From positions 310,001-374,000 of the forward strand of contig CAWBZG010000005.1 in NCBI GenBank assembly GCA_963793245.1: a stretch of 64,000 bases of DNA. Direction: 5' to 3'. The number at the start of each line of letters is the position of its first letter. Position 1 is the stretch's first letter. The translations under genes and the position numbers were made by a program. Origin of the DNA: CAXBBB01 sp963793245 (GTDB lineage: Bacteria > Bacteroidota > Rhodothermia > Rhodothermales > BA12). Positions 1 through 9,180 of the stretch are shown piece by piece. The notes under the pieces are model-generated. The model saw only the letters and a program-made list of their open reading frames with translations. It searched no databases and was not told the origin of the DNA.

Positions 1-581
1 AGTCCGGCATCGTCGGTAGCGGGTAAATAGGGATCGGCTTGCGCGTGGGCGGTCCGCAACACGTCGAGGTAGAATCCCTGCGGCGTCTGGATGCGATACA
101 GGTCGTCGCGGTCGACGGTGGCTCCAAACGCGTCTCCCTCGCCCCGCCGAAGCGTGTCGGCGACGGCGATGGCAGGTGAGACCGCATCGTGACCAACGGC
201 AGACGCCACGACGCGCAGAATCAGGCCGAGCGACACGAACGGGCGAGCCGCATCGTGGACCAAGACGACGCTATCGTCCTCGACGTGAAACGTGCTGAGC
301 ATCGCGGCAACCGACGCTTGTCGACTGTCGCCTCCAGCAACGACGCGAACAGGAACGCGCAGTCCGGCCTGATTCAGCTTCTCTTCGTACTCGGCGACGC
401 GGTCGGGGTCGACGGCGACGATGAGCCTTCCAACCACGTTCGAGGCCGCGAGCGAACGCAGCGTCTGGACGAGCAGCGGCGCGTCGCCCAGCATGCGGTC
501 TTGCTTTGGCGTGCCGCCCATACGACTCCCGCTTCCAGCGGCAGGGACGAGGACAGGAACGGTGAAGAGCGTCGCTTTCAT
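1..581 (-). CDS. ispD: IspD, 2-C-methyl-D-erythritol 4-phosphate cytidylyltransferase (3' end cut by window)
   Basis: Transfers CMP from CTP to methylerythritol 4-phosphate in the cytosolic MEP isoprenoid pathway. About 193 residues are visible; the C-terminus runs off the window. Near the start, PAAGSGSRMGG followed by PKQ is the nucleotide-binding signature of the family, and LVHDAARPFVS is its second hallmark. No intact open frame was marked here because the stop lies outside the window; the reading comes from translating the minus strand from the ATG at 581. This ATG overlaps the queA stop (ATGA, 578-581), so the two are probably translationally coupled. Family assignment is firm. Confidence 0.93.
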   Translation of the reverse strand, partial: MKATLFTVPVLVPAAGSGSRMGGTPKQDRMLGDAPLLVQTLRSLAASNVVGRLIVAVDPDRVAEYEEKLNQAGLRVPVRVVAGGDSRQASVAAMLSTFHVEDDSVVLVHDAARPFVSLGLILRVVASAVGHDAVSPAIAVADTLRRGEGDAFGATVDRDDLYRIQTPQGFYLDVLRTAHAQADPYLPATDDAG

Positions 582-1624
582 AGGATCAGCATGGCGTCCC
601 CGTACGAGAACAGCCGATAGCCCTCGCGGATAGCGTGATCGTAGGCGCCCAAGATCAACTCGCGCGTGGCAAGAGCTGAGACGAGCATCAGCAGCGTCGA
701 CTTGGGCGTGTGGAAGTTGGTCAGCAGCGCGTCGACGGCTTTGAACTCATACGGTGGGTAGATGAACGCATCGGTCCATCCGACACCTGCTCGTACGCGT
801 CGACCGGGCAAAGCATTGGATTCGAGCGTGCGCACGACGGTCGTCCCGACGGCCAGCAGCCGCCCTCCCCGCTCGCGCAGATCGTCGACGGCGCCAGCGG
901 TCTCGTTCGAAATCGAAAACTGCTCGGCGTGCATCGTGTGATCGGCAGCATCTTCGACTTCAACGGCCTGGAACGTGCCCAAGCCGACGTGCAGCGTGAC
1001 GCGTGCCGTCTCGACCCCGCGCGTGCCCAGTTCGTCCATCAGGCGCGGCGTGAAGTGCAACCCAGCGGTCGGCGCGGCGACGGCTCCGGCGTGCGTGGCG
1101 AACAGCGTCTGATAGCGCTGCTTGTCCTCCTCCTCGGCGTCGCGGTTCATGTAGGGCGGTAGCGGCGTCTCGCCGATTCGGTCGAGCGTCTGGGCCAAGT
1201 CGCCATCGCTCCCCTCCCACTCGAACGCAATGGTGCGCGTGCGGGTGTCAGGCGCTGCCTCAATCGTGGCGAACAGTCCCTCGTCGAACGCAAGCCGGTC
1301 GCCGACGCGCAGTTTTTTGGCGTTGCTCACCAGCGCGTCCCACCTGCGCGATCCGCCATAGTCGTGGAGCAAGAAGACTTCGGCGCGTGCCCCGGTCTCT
1401 TCCTTGACAGCTCGCAGCCTCGCCGGACGCACGCGCGTGTCGTTGGCGATCATCAGGTCGCCTGGATCGAGGAAGCGCGGCAAATCGCGGACCGTCGCAT
1501 CCTCCAACCTGCCCGAACCCCGGTGGACGACGAGCATCCGGGCGCTATCGCGGGGATCTGCAGGATAGCGGGCAATCTGCTCGCGCGGGTGGGTAAAGTC
1601 GTAGTCGGAGAGCGGGAGACGCAT
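578..1624 (-). CDS. queA: QueA, S-adenosylmethionine:tRNA ribosyltransferase-isomerase
   Basis: Catalyses the penultimate step of queuosine synthesis, moving the ribosyl part of SAM onto preQ1 at tRNA position 34. The protein has 348 residues, normal for the family, and is complete. It begins MRLPLSDYDF and contains LIANDTRVRPARL, the GLHFTP motif after AAPTAG, and the C-terminal NFHTPKSTLLMLVSA and YRLFSYGDAMLIL segments typical of QueA. Its stop overlaps the ispD start by ATGA, so it is the upstream partner of ispD. It has no frameshift, unlike many genes further right. Confidence 0.97.
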   Translation of the reverse strand: MRLPLSDYDFTHPREQIARYPADPRDSARMLVVHRGSGRLEDATVRDLPRFLDPGDLMIANDTRVRPARLRAVKEETGARAEVFLLHDYGGSRRWDALVSNAKKLRVGDRLAFDEGLFATIEAAPDTRTRTIAFEWEGSDGDLAQTLDRIGETPLPPYMNRDAEEEDKQRYQTLFATHAGAVAAPTAGLHFTPRLMDELGTRGVETARVTLHVGLGTFQAVEVEDAADHTMHAEQFSISNETAGAVDDLRERGGRLLAVGTTVVRTLESNALPGRRVRAGVGWTDAFIYPPYEFKAVDALLTNFHTPKSTLLMLVSALATRELILGAYDHAIREGYRLFSYGDAMLIL

Positions 1625-1660
1625 CCCATAAAGGTAGCGGCTCGGACGCCCCGCTGCGCC

Positions 1661-1692
1661 TTGCGGACGGACTGGATGCGCCTTACTCTTTG
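1661..1692 (+). promoter_or_regulatory. Possible Bacteroidota-type promoter before the lipoprotein/TonB receptor pair
   Basis: TTG at 1661 and TACTCTTTG at 1684-1692 resemble the TTTG / TAnnTTTG elements of Bacteroidota promoters, separated by 20 nt and lying about 20 nt before the GTG start at 1713. The -7 element has one base more than the consensus, so this is only a weak suggestion. Confidence 0.22.
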
Positions 1693-1712
1693 ATCTTCAC
1701 AACGTCTCGTCC

Positions 1713-2159
1713 GTGCGTCGACTTCTCCCCGCTCTGCTCTTGCTCGCATCGGCCTGCGACGGTGGGCTGCAACCGCCCGACACGTCGACGGGCGCCATCC
1801 GTGCGGTGATCACGTACCCACCGCTCGACCAATGGCCTGAGGCCGACAGTCTACGCGACTTGCGGTTCGTCGCTCTACGCTTCGTCCCGCGCGACACTAC
1901 CGACTTCTTCGACCTCAACCGCATCTCGTTCAGCGACGGACTGACGCGCCGCGTCCTCGCCGATACCATCGTGCTCTCGGACATTCCGGCCACGTTCTAC
2001 CCGTACTCAGGCGTCGCGCAACAGTTTACGCCCAACGTGCTCGACCAGCGCGTAGTCGGCGTCGTGATGGGCGACGGCTTTCTCGTCCCACGTGGCGATA
2101 CGGTCGACGTACGCGTGACCGTCGACTTCCGCTCGCCTCCGCCCTTCCCGCCCCAATGA
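1713..2159 (+). CDS. Small lipoprotein of unknown function
   Basis: A 148-residue protein starting at GTG. The N-terminus is a lipoprotein signal: two arginines, a leucine-rich stretch, then the lipobox LASAC with the lipidated Cys at about residue 15. The rest is a single small domain, acidic and aromatic, with no motif that I recognise. It overlaps the downstream TonB receptor by ATGA (2156-2159), so the two are very likely one operon and the lipoprotein may be an outer-membrane partner of that receptor (inference from context only). Note that the function cannot be read from sequence. Confidence 0.75.
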   Translation: MRRLLPALLLLASACDGGLQPPDTSTGAIRAVITYPPLDQWPEADSLRDLRFVALRFVPRDTTDFFDLNRISFSDGLTRRVLADTIVLSDIPATFYPYSGVAQQFTPNVLDQRVVGVVMGDGFLVPRGDTVDVRVTVDFRSPPPFPPQ

Positions 2160-4322
2160 CGCGCGCGCTGTTTCTGCTCCTCTTATCTGTGCCGATTGCT
2201 CAGGCGCAAGTAACCGGGCGAGTCGTCGACGCACGAGCACAATCGCCCATCGTCGGCGCAGCGGTTCGGATCGGCGATGCGGGATCGGCGGCGGGTCGCG
2301 ATGGGCGATTCTCGTTGAACGTGGCACCCGGACGGTATCTGCTCACCGCTTCAGCGTTGGGCTACGAACTGTTCACCGACTCGATCACGGTTCGCGATGG
2401 CCTGGATCCGCTGACGATTCGACTCGCGCCGATTGCGCTGGACGCGGGCGAGGTCGTCGTGACGGCGGCGCGGCGGGAGCAGCGGGCGTTCGAGGCGCCG
2501 ACGAGCATCGCCGTGCTGAGACGGGCAGAACTGGCAGCCGTTGCGCCCCTGGGCATCGGCGACGCGCTGCGGACGATGCCGGGCGTGCAGGTGGCGGGCA
2601 ACCAGGTCAACGTGAGGGGTTCGTCGGGCTTCTCGTACAACACGGGAAGCCGCGTCCTCTTCCTGCTCGACGGCGTTCCCCTGCTATCGCCCGACTCTGA
2701 CGGCGTGCCGCTCGAACTCATTCCGTCCGCCGCCATCGAGCGCATCGAAGTGACGCGCGGACCCGGATCGGCGCTCTACGGCGGAAGCGCGCTGGGCGGT
2801 GTGATCCAGGTCGTCACACGCGACGCTCCAGTCTGAGTTGTTCGCAAAGGCAAGCGTACAGGCGGGCGCGCACCTCCCAGCCCGGCACGCCAGTTGGCGC
2901 CAGGCGTGGCGTGCCGGCGAAAGGGCAAGACCCTACGGCGAGGCGACCCTATCGCTGGGCGGACGGGGCGAGCGCGTCGGCTGGTGGCTGTCGCTAGCGG
3001 CGCTCGCCGACTCGGGCTACGTCGAGCGCGGACGATCCGAACGCCTGCGCGGTTTCGGGCGGATCACCTATGCGCTCACGCCTCGCACGCGCATCGGGCT
3101 GACGGCTCTGGTTCGGCGCTCCCGCAGCGACGCCTTTCTCTATTGGAACAGCCTCGCCGATCCGCTCTCGGTCGGGCGGTTGGAGTTCGGCTCGATTCGC
3201 GCCACCGGCGCCTCGCGTAACGTATCGGACGCCGTCACGCTGATTCCCCAACTCGTCCACTCGGGCAGTCGCGTCACCCTCACCGCCGATGCTCGCGTCA
3301 CCACGCTCGGCCTCCGACCGCTGGGCGCCGACGACACCCCGCGCGCCCTCACCGACGGCACGACCGGCATCCGGTACGGCGCATCGGCCCAGGCGCTGTG
3401 GAACGCAGGCGGCACGCTTTGGACGACAGGACTGAGCGCCGACGCCAACGCAGTCCGCGCGTCGGTTTTCTCGTCGACGACGTTCCTCGCACAACCCGAA
3501 ATCGGCGCGTTCGTGCAGGCCGAGCGCTCTTTCGGCAAGACCCACGCTACCGCCGGACTGCGCGGCGACGCGTATTTCATCGACTCCGGCAACGTGGAAC
3601 GCCAACTCAGCCCATCACTCGCCATCCGCCACTCGATTACCGACGCGCTGATCGTGCGTACGTCGGTCGGCAGCGGCTTCCGCGTCCCCTCCATCGCCGA
3701 GCGCTTCGTCGACGACACGTCGTTCCTCCCGCTCGCCTCGAACGCCGGACTGCGGCCCGAAACGTCGCTCGGAATAGACGCCGGACTTCGGTGGGCACGC
3801 GGACCGTGGGAAGCCGAAGCCACCGCCTTCGCCACCCGCTACCGCCGCCTGACCGAAGCCGTCTTCGTCGCCGATTCGAGCGCATTCCAGTTTCGCAACG
3901 TCGCCTCGGCCCAGGCGCTCGGCCTGGAAAACCGAGTTGGCTATCGCAGCGGCGTGTGGAGCGGATGGATCGCCTACCAACTCCTCGACACCCGAGACGA
4001 CGCGACCGGCGAGCCGCTCCCCTTTCGCCCGGCTCACCTCATCCAAGCGCACGTTGGTTGGAGCACCAAACACTGGAGCGTCGGCACGTTCGCCCGCTAT
4101 CAAAGCGCTCCCGGCAACACGCAAACCGACTTCGCCCGCTTCGTCCCCGACGCCGACCAACTAGGCGACGCGCGCGTCGTCGACCTGTACGCCAAGGCTG
4201 GCCTGGGCCGCTTCGCACTGCAACTCAACCTGCGCAACGCCCTCAACTACGCCTACGCCGAGCGCCCCGCATTCCTGGCACCGAGCCGCTCGCTCGACGT
4301 CACGCTCACTGCACGGCTGTAA
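2156..4322 (+). CDS. TonB-dependent outer-membrane receptor, split by one frameshift
   Basis: Outer-membrane receptor for an unknown substrate, driven by TonB. The first part (2156-2836) has a signal peptide ending in AQAQ, a carboxypeptidase-regulatory beta-sandwich domain (VTGRVVDA to about residue 100), a TonB-box-like EVVVTAARR, and a plug domain ending GGVIQVVTRDAPV. The second part (from about 2832 to 4322) is the beta-barrel, ending with an aromatic strand and terminal L. The frame changes at about 2831-2836, precisely between plug and barrel; removing one base restores a continuous protein of about 722 residues. The two halves are otherwise undamaged, so either a sequencing error or a recent mutation is likely. 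Substrate class (siderophore, vitamin or metal) is not visible. Confidence 0.85.
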
Positions 4323-4329
4323 GCCAAAG

Positions 4330-4455
4330 TCAGAGGCGCGACTTGGAGCCGATCCAGATCATCGCCACGACCAAAACGGCCGGGATCGCGATGGCGAGAA
4401 TCACCCAAAGCGGGCTGATTCCGTATTCGAATTGGGTAGCAGCAAGCAGGGTCAT
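4330..4455 (-). CDS. 41-residue single-span membrane protein
   Basis: Reading the minus strand from the ATG at 4455 gives 41 residues: a short polar N-terminus (MTLLAATQFEYG), one hydrophobic segment of about 20 residues (LWVILAIAIPAVLVVAMIWI) and a basic end GSKSRL. This is the shape of a small membrane protein. It lies between the TonB receptor, which is transcribed towards it, and the pglF-like gene, in the orientation of the polysaccharide locus and just downstream of its last large gene. I do not recognise a family. It could be a chance frame; the clean membrane segment is the main support. Confidence 0.45.
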   Translation of the reverse strand: MTLLAATQFEYGISPLWVILAIAIPAVLVVAMIWIGSKSRL

Positions 4456-4513
4456 GATCGGCAGGGATGAGATAGGCTTAGACGAACCCGAAGCCAGACG
4501 TGACGGTTTCGCT

Positions 4514-6403
4514 TCAGGCGGGTTGCCGCTCTTCGTTTTCGAGCAACTCGAACTTGGCGGTCGGAATGATGTCGAGTAGCGCCCGGCGGATCGTCATGCC
4601 GTCGCGCTGAGCAGCGGCATCGAACAAGCGGTCGAGCAGTGACGACAGTTCTTCGCTCGGCATCGCCTTTTTGGGCGCGACGAAGATCTTTTTGTGCTGG
4701 GACTCGATCGTTCCTTCCTCGGCCGTCAGCAGTTCCTCGTACAGCTTCTCGCCAGGTCGCATCCCTGTCACCTTGATCTCGATGTCGCGTCCCGGCTCAA
4801 GACCAGACAGCAGAATGAGGTCGCGCGCCAAGTCGACGATTTTGACGGGCTTACCCATGTCGAGCACGTAGACGGCGCCGGGCGTGTTCATGCCACCCGC
4901 CTGCAACACGAGCTGCGCCGCTTCGGGAATCGTCATGAAGTAGCGGATCATGTTGGCGTCTGTCACCGTGACCGGGCCGCCACGAGCGATCTGTTTCTGG
5001 AAGAACGGCACGACGCTACCTCGACTGCCCAGCACGTTGCCGAAGCGCACCGAGACGAAGTGCTGATTGGGTTTGCACCGCTCGGCAGCTTGACGCACGA
5101 CCAGTTCGGCGCACCGCTTACTCGCCCCCATCACTGACGTAGGGTTGACGGCCTTATCCGTCGACACGTTGACGAAGCGAGATACACCATACTCCAGCGC
5201 CAGGGTTGCCAAGTTGCGCGTCCCGCCGACGTTGTTGAAGATAGCCTGGTCCGGGTTGGCCTCCATCAGCGGCACGTGCTTATGCGCCGCCGCATGAAAG
5301 ACGACCTCAGGGCGATGCTTCGCGAACACCTCTTCGAGCTTCTCCATATCCCGCACGTCCGTGATGATGGGCGACACCGAGATAGTGGGATAGGACCGAC
5401 GCATTTCCTGCTCGATCAAGAAGACACTGTTCTCGCCTCGCCCAAGCAACACGATGTGAGAAGGCTCGAAACGCGAGATTTGCCTCACGATCTCGGAGCC
5501 GATGGACCCTCCGGCACCCGTCACCAGAATGCGGCGCCCCGTCACGTACTGGCGAATCAGACTGGTCTCCAACTCAATCGGATCGCGCCGTAGCAAGTCT
5601 TCCAGGTTGACCGGGCGGATCTGCGCGATCGACACCGTCCCGCTGATCAGGTCGTGGATAGCCGGAAGGATGCGGTAGTTCAAATCCGCCTTACGTGCCT
5701 GATCAACGACGCGTCGAATCGTGTCTCCATCGGCAGAAGGCATCGAGATGAGCACTTCGTCGGCGCCCGTAGAGCGTGCGGCAGCAGCTAGACGGTCGAG
5801 TGTTCCGACTACAGGTACCCCGGCGACACGGGTACGCAGCTTCGACTTTTCGTCGTCTACAAAACCGACAGGGATCAGCCCCTTCTCTGGGTGGCGGCGC
5901 ATCTCACGAGCCATCATGCTACCCGAGTCGCCAGCCCCAGCAATCAACACGTGGCGACGCCGACCTTCCGAGACAGCCTCTTGTTTGCCCACGCGTTCCC
6001 TCTCGAACCGAATCGTAACGCGCGCTACACTCATACCCGCTACGGCAAGCAACGCCTCGATCAGCGGCACGCTCCGTGGAAGCGATAGCGTTTCGGTAGG
6101 CGTAGCGAACAGAATGACGTACGTCGCCACTGCCACAGCCACGACCGCCAGCGAAAGCCTCACTAGATCGTCCATACCCACGCGCCTCCACGACTGTCGA
6201 AACAGTCCCAGCAACCACAACGCGCCCGCCTTGAGCGGAAGGGTCAGTCCGAGCAGAAGAGCAACGTCCGACACATAGTCGTCGCCCAGCATGCTGTCCG
6301 TACGAATAAAGAAGGCCAGCGGCAAAGCCACCACCCAGATCGCCAGATCGAGTAGCAGCTTGGCGAGTTTGCGTCTCCTGTTGTGGTCGATCGTCACGTC
6401 CAT
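4514..6403 (-). CDS. Membrane-bound nucleotide-sugar 4,6-dehydratase (PglF/WbpM/CapD family)
   Basis: Converts UDP-GlcNAc to the 4-keto-6-deoxy sugar at the inner face of the cytoplasmic membrane. The 629-residue protein has about four N-terminal membrane spans, a first Rossmann-like domain (HVLIAGAGDSG), then the SDR dehydratase domain with GAGGSIGSEIVRQ as the NAD-binding motif. The active site reads STDKAVNPTSVMGASKR: a Met stands where SDR enzymes usually have Tyr, as is known for PglF and WbpM. The next gene upstream is a PglE-like aminotransferase, the usual partner for making a 4-amino-4,6-dideoxy sugar. The gene is intact and ends the locus apart from a 41-residue protein. Confidence 0.92.
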   Translation of the reverse strand: MDVTIDHNRRRKLAKLLLDLAIWVVALPLAFFIRTDSMLGDDYVSDVALLLGLTLPLKAGALWLLGLFRQSWRRVGMDDLVRLSLAVVAVAVATYVILFATPTETLSLPRSVPLIEALLAVAGMSVARVTIRFERERVGKQEAVSEGRRRHVLIAGAGDSGSMMAREMRRHPEKGLIPVGFVDDEKSKLRTRVAGVPVVGTLDRLAAAARSTGADEVLISMPSADGDTIRRVVDQARKADLNYRILPAIHDLISGTVSIAQIRPVNLEDLLRRDPIELETSLIRQYVTGRRILVTGAGGSIGSEIVRQISRFEPSHIVLLGRGENSVFLIEQEMRRSYPTISVSPIITDVRDMEKLEEVFAKHRPEVVFHAAAHKHVPLMEANPDQAIFNNVGGTRNLATLALEYGVSRFVNVSTDKAVNPTSVMGASKRCAELVVRQAAERCKPNQHFVSVRFGNVLGSRGSVVPFFQKQIARGGPVTVTDANMIRYFMTIPEAAQLVLQAGGMNTPGAVYVLDMGKPVKIVDLARDLILLSGLEPGRDIEIKVTGMRPGEKLYEELLTAEEGTIESQHKKIFVAPKKAMPSEELSSLLDRLFDAAAQRDGMTIRRALLDIIPTAKFELLENEERQPA

Positions 6404-6476
6404 AAAGTCATTCGCGTTTCCAGGCAGGATACAGCGCGCCGCGCCGACCTACTCAAGGGCACACAAAACTAACTCA

Positions 6477-7639
6477 TCAGGCCACAGCAGCTCCCTCGGC
6501 CACCCGGCGGACCACCTGGATCACGCGGGCCTGCTGCTCCTCGGTCATGTTCGAGCCGGACGGCAGACACAGCCCCCGCGCAAACAGGTCTTCGGAGACG
6601 CTGCCACCTACCGACTCGTACTGCTCGTACGCAGGCTGAAGGTGCATCGGCTTCCACAGCGGACGCGCCTCGATGTTCTCCGCCTCCAGCGCCAGCCGAA
6701 GGTCGTCCGGCGTGAGACTAGCGCCGGATCGGATGGTCAGGCAACTGAGCCAGCGCGTGTGCCGCCCCCACGAGGCTTCGGCTGCAAAGTCGAACACATC
6801 TAAGTCGCTCAGTTCGGCGACATAGCGGTCGAAGACGGCGCGTCGCGCTAGCACGCGATCCTCCAGTACACGCAATTGCCCGCGCCCAATGCCGGCGAGC
6901 ACGTTCGACAGCCGGTAGTTGTAGCCGATTTCCGAATGCTGATAGTGCGGCGCATCATCGCGCGCCTGCGTCGCCAGCTTGCGCGCGTGCGCTGCCAGGT
7001 CGCCGTCGTCCGTCACCAGCATCCCCCCGCCGCTCGTCGTGATGATCTTGTTGCCGTTGAACGAGAAAATGCCCGCTTTGCCGTCGATGCCCGGCGACCG
7101 ACCTTTGTACGTAGAGCCCAGCGCTTCGGCTGCATCCTCGACGATTGTTACGCCATACCGCTCACAGATTGCATCCGATCGCGTCGAGGTCCGCGCTCTG
7201 CCCATAGAGGTGGACGAGCACCAAAGCCTTTCGGCACGCGCCCCCGCTCGGCCCGCTCGCTCAAAAACGACTCGAGCAGATTCGGATCGAGATTCCACGA
7301 CTGCGCCTCGCTGTCGACAAAGATCGGCCGGGCGTTCTGATAGAGAATCGGGTTGACACTCGCGCAAAACGTGAACGTCGACACAAGCACCTCGTCGTCC
7401 TGGCCGACGCCCGAGAGCCGAAGCGCCAGATGCAACGCCGCCGTCCCCGACGTGACAGCGACGGCGTGTTCGGCACCGACGAGGTCCGCAAACTCCTGCT
7501 CGAACGCGTTGACGTGTGGACCAATCGGTGCAATCCAGTTAGTTTCAAAGGCCTCGGTTACAAATCGAAGTTCGTCCGCACCAATATGTGGAGACGAGAG
7601 ATAGATGCGATCGTTCATGTATAGAAGAGGAGATGCCAC
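6477..7639 (-). CDS. PglE-like DegT/DnrJ/EryC1 sugar aminotransferase, split by two frameshifts
   Basis: PLP enzyme that would convert the 4-keto product of the neighbouring dehydratase to UDP-4-amino-4,6-dideoxy-GlcNAc. The N-terminal part (7639 to about 7227) starts IYLSSPHIGADELRFV and includes AVTSGTAALHLALR. The C-terminal part includes VEDAAEALGS, the PLP-lysine motif FSFNGNKIITTSGGG, YNYRLSNVLAGIG and GLCLPSGSNMT. These match Campylobacter PglE, as remembered, nearly block by block. Between them the frame changes twice, at about 7227 (AAAGGC) and about 7175 (CGGAT on the coding strand). Taking one G out at each site restores KALVLVHLYGQSADLDAIDA joined to ICERYG. Two extra Gs 50 bases apart suggest base-calling error, though inactivation cannot be excluded. 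Confidence 0.85.
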
Positions 7640-7650
7640 CTTCTGGTAGC

Positions 7651-8988
7651 TTACGAGAGGAGAGAAGAAACTACTTCAGCGCAGATCTCTGGTGGTAAAT
7701 CGTCCAGAATGATGGCGGAATGTTGGACCGACACCCAGGCTTCTTGCCCCGGCAAAATAGACGTGTCGGTGGCTTCGACGTTCTGGTGAACACCTTGCAC
7801 TGCGTTTTCCAGTACCTTTCGAAACGAGCCAGCAAGAGTGGGCAGGTAGTGATGCTGATGTACGTAAGCCGCACCTCGGCGTCCCATCTCGCTGCGCGTC
7901 GAGGCCGGGAGTTGCGTCAGTGTGCGTACCGCTTTGGCTAATTCCTCAGCAGCACCTGCCCGTACAGATAAGCCTGCGCCAGCCTCGGCAATCGGATCGT
8001 TGACAGCAGCCGATCCGATCACAGTAGGTCGACCACTACCCATGTAGTCATAGAGCTTGTTGAAGCTTATGCCGTACTGATAGATCGGTAGTGACAGCAT
8101 ATTGACGACAAGAGCGTCAGCTCCCGCCAGAAACGCACTGACCTCACGCCGAGGTCGCGCTTCGACCAAGCGCACGTGATGCAACCGCTCCTCTTGAACT
8201 CGCCGGTTCAGCCGCTCGCACTCTGTACCACTTCCCATTAAGTCGAATTGCACATCATAGTCTCCCGAGCACTCACGCAACACGGCAGCAGCATCGAGAA
8301 TGGGGTCCAAGGCATTGGCTTGCCCCATCGTACCGGCGTACCGTACCACGAACGGACCATTTTGCTCACGCCTGAAAGCAGAGGAGCGGACCAGTTCGGG
8401 GTCCAATCCATTGGGTATCCAGGTAATTGGAGCGTCCGTGCCGCTCACCGCTTGGACGTGTCGATGTCCTTTGGGCATCAGCGTCACGATGTGATCGGCC
8501 CCTCTATACAGATGACGCTCGCATAGACGCAGGGCAGCGATGGCAGGGTGCAACGGGTGCAAACCACCGATTTCGATGAGCGACTGAGGCCACAGGTCAC
8601 GGACCTCCAGTACAAACGGACACCCGATGCGCTTCGCATGACGCATCGCCACCCAAGCCGCGACCGGCGAAGGCGTCGATCCGACGATGACGTCTGGACG
8701 GTCAAGGCGGGTGCGCATAAAGCGATCCAAGGTATGGGCGAAGCTCATTAGGCTCGCACCCCGCCCCAAAGGCGCACTTGTGTAGGCGCGTGCGTGCAAT
8801 CGTACAAAGCGCACACCGTCTACATCCACCTGTTCGGCTTGGCCGCTTGGCCGTAGGTGAGTAGAACTGGCACTGATCACTTCCACCTCTACGCCGCCAC
8901 CCGCCATCAGACGGCCGAGGGAATAATGCCTTGTTCCTCCTGCCTCGTGAGGGAGCGTAGCAAATTGGTTAACGATCCAAACCTTCAC
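7651..8988 (-). CDS. Glycosyltransferase family 4 (WbuB-like)
   Basis: GT-B fold glycosyltransferase, about 445 residues, acting on the cytoplasmic side in repeat-unit assembly. The start is placed at GTG 8988, giving VKVWIVNQFATLPHEAGGTR, because a good ribosome site (AGGAAGAGAG) lies just before it and this is how WbuB-type proteins begin; an ATG ten codons upstream gives an unlikely extension. Typical points are FVLEVRDLWPQSLIEIGG, TWIPNGLDP and the C-terminal donor-site region around SFNKLYDYMGSGRPTVIG. The downstream neighbour is the PglE-like gene, 12 bases away. Donor and acceptor sugars cannot be read; an amino sugar such as FucNAc is possible by family. Confidence 0.87.
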   Translation of the reverse strand: MKVWIVNQFATLPHEAGGTRHYSLGRLMAGGGVEVEVISASSTHLRPSGQAEQVDVDGVRFVRLHARAYTSAPLGRGASLMSFAHTLDRFMRTRLDRPDVIVGSTPSPVAAWVAMRHAKRIGCPFVLEVRDLWPQSLIEIGGLHPLHPAIAALRLCERHLYRGADHIVTLMPKGHRHVQAVSGTDAPITWIPNGLDPELVRSSAFRREQNGPFVVRYAGTMGQANALDPILDAAAVLRECSGDYDVQFDLMGSGTECERLNRRVQEERLHHVRLVEARPRREVSAFLAGADALVVNMLSLPIYQYGISFNKLYDYMGSGRPTVIGSAAVNDPIAEAGAGLSVRAGAAEELAKAVRTLTQLPASTRSEMGRRGAAYVHQHHYLPTLAGSFRKVLENAVQGVHQNVEATDTSILPGQEAWVSVQHSAIILDDLPPEICAEVVSSLLS

Positions 8989-9180
8989 GCGCTCTCTTCC
9001 TGAGTTAGTGGACCACACATGATTGAAGATAGCACGGTCAGTTTGACTTGCCTAGACCTCGATATCGTCTCAGCCAATGTCTTGCGCGTAGTCAGCAGAA
9101 AGCACGCTACCGAATTCGACTGCATCCGAAATCAAGACAAGCGCTAAACCTGGTCATGAGTTTCTTGACTCGGACGAGGC

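Noticed and set aside
3398..4579. A 393-codon plus-strand open frame inside the TonB receptor barrel, and many similar long antisense frames elsewhere
   Set aside because: They are Arg/Pro-rich shadows of GC-rich genes, without homology-like motifs; the real frame beneath each is clearly a known family.
9019..9180. Possible short gene or regulatory RNA in the spacer between two GT4 genes
   Set aside because: No open frame with a sensible start, no hairpin with a T run and no recognisable protein remnant; only a short CGATATCG palindrome.
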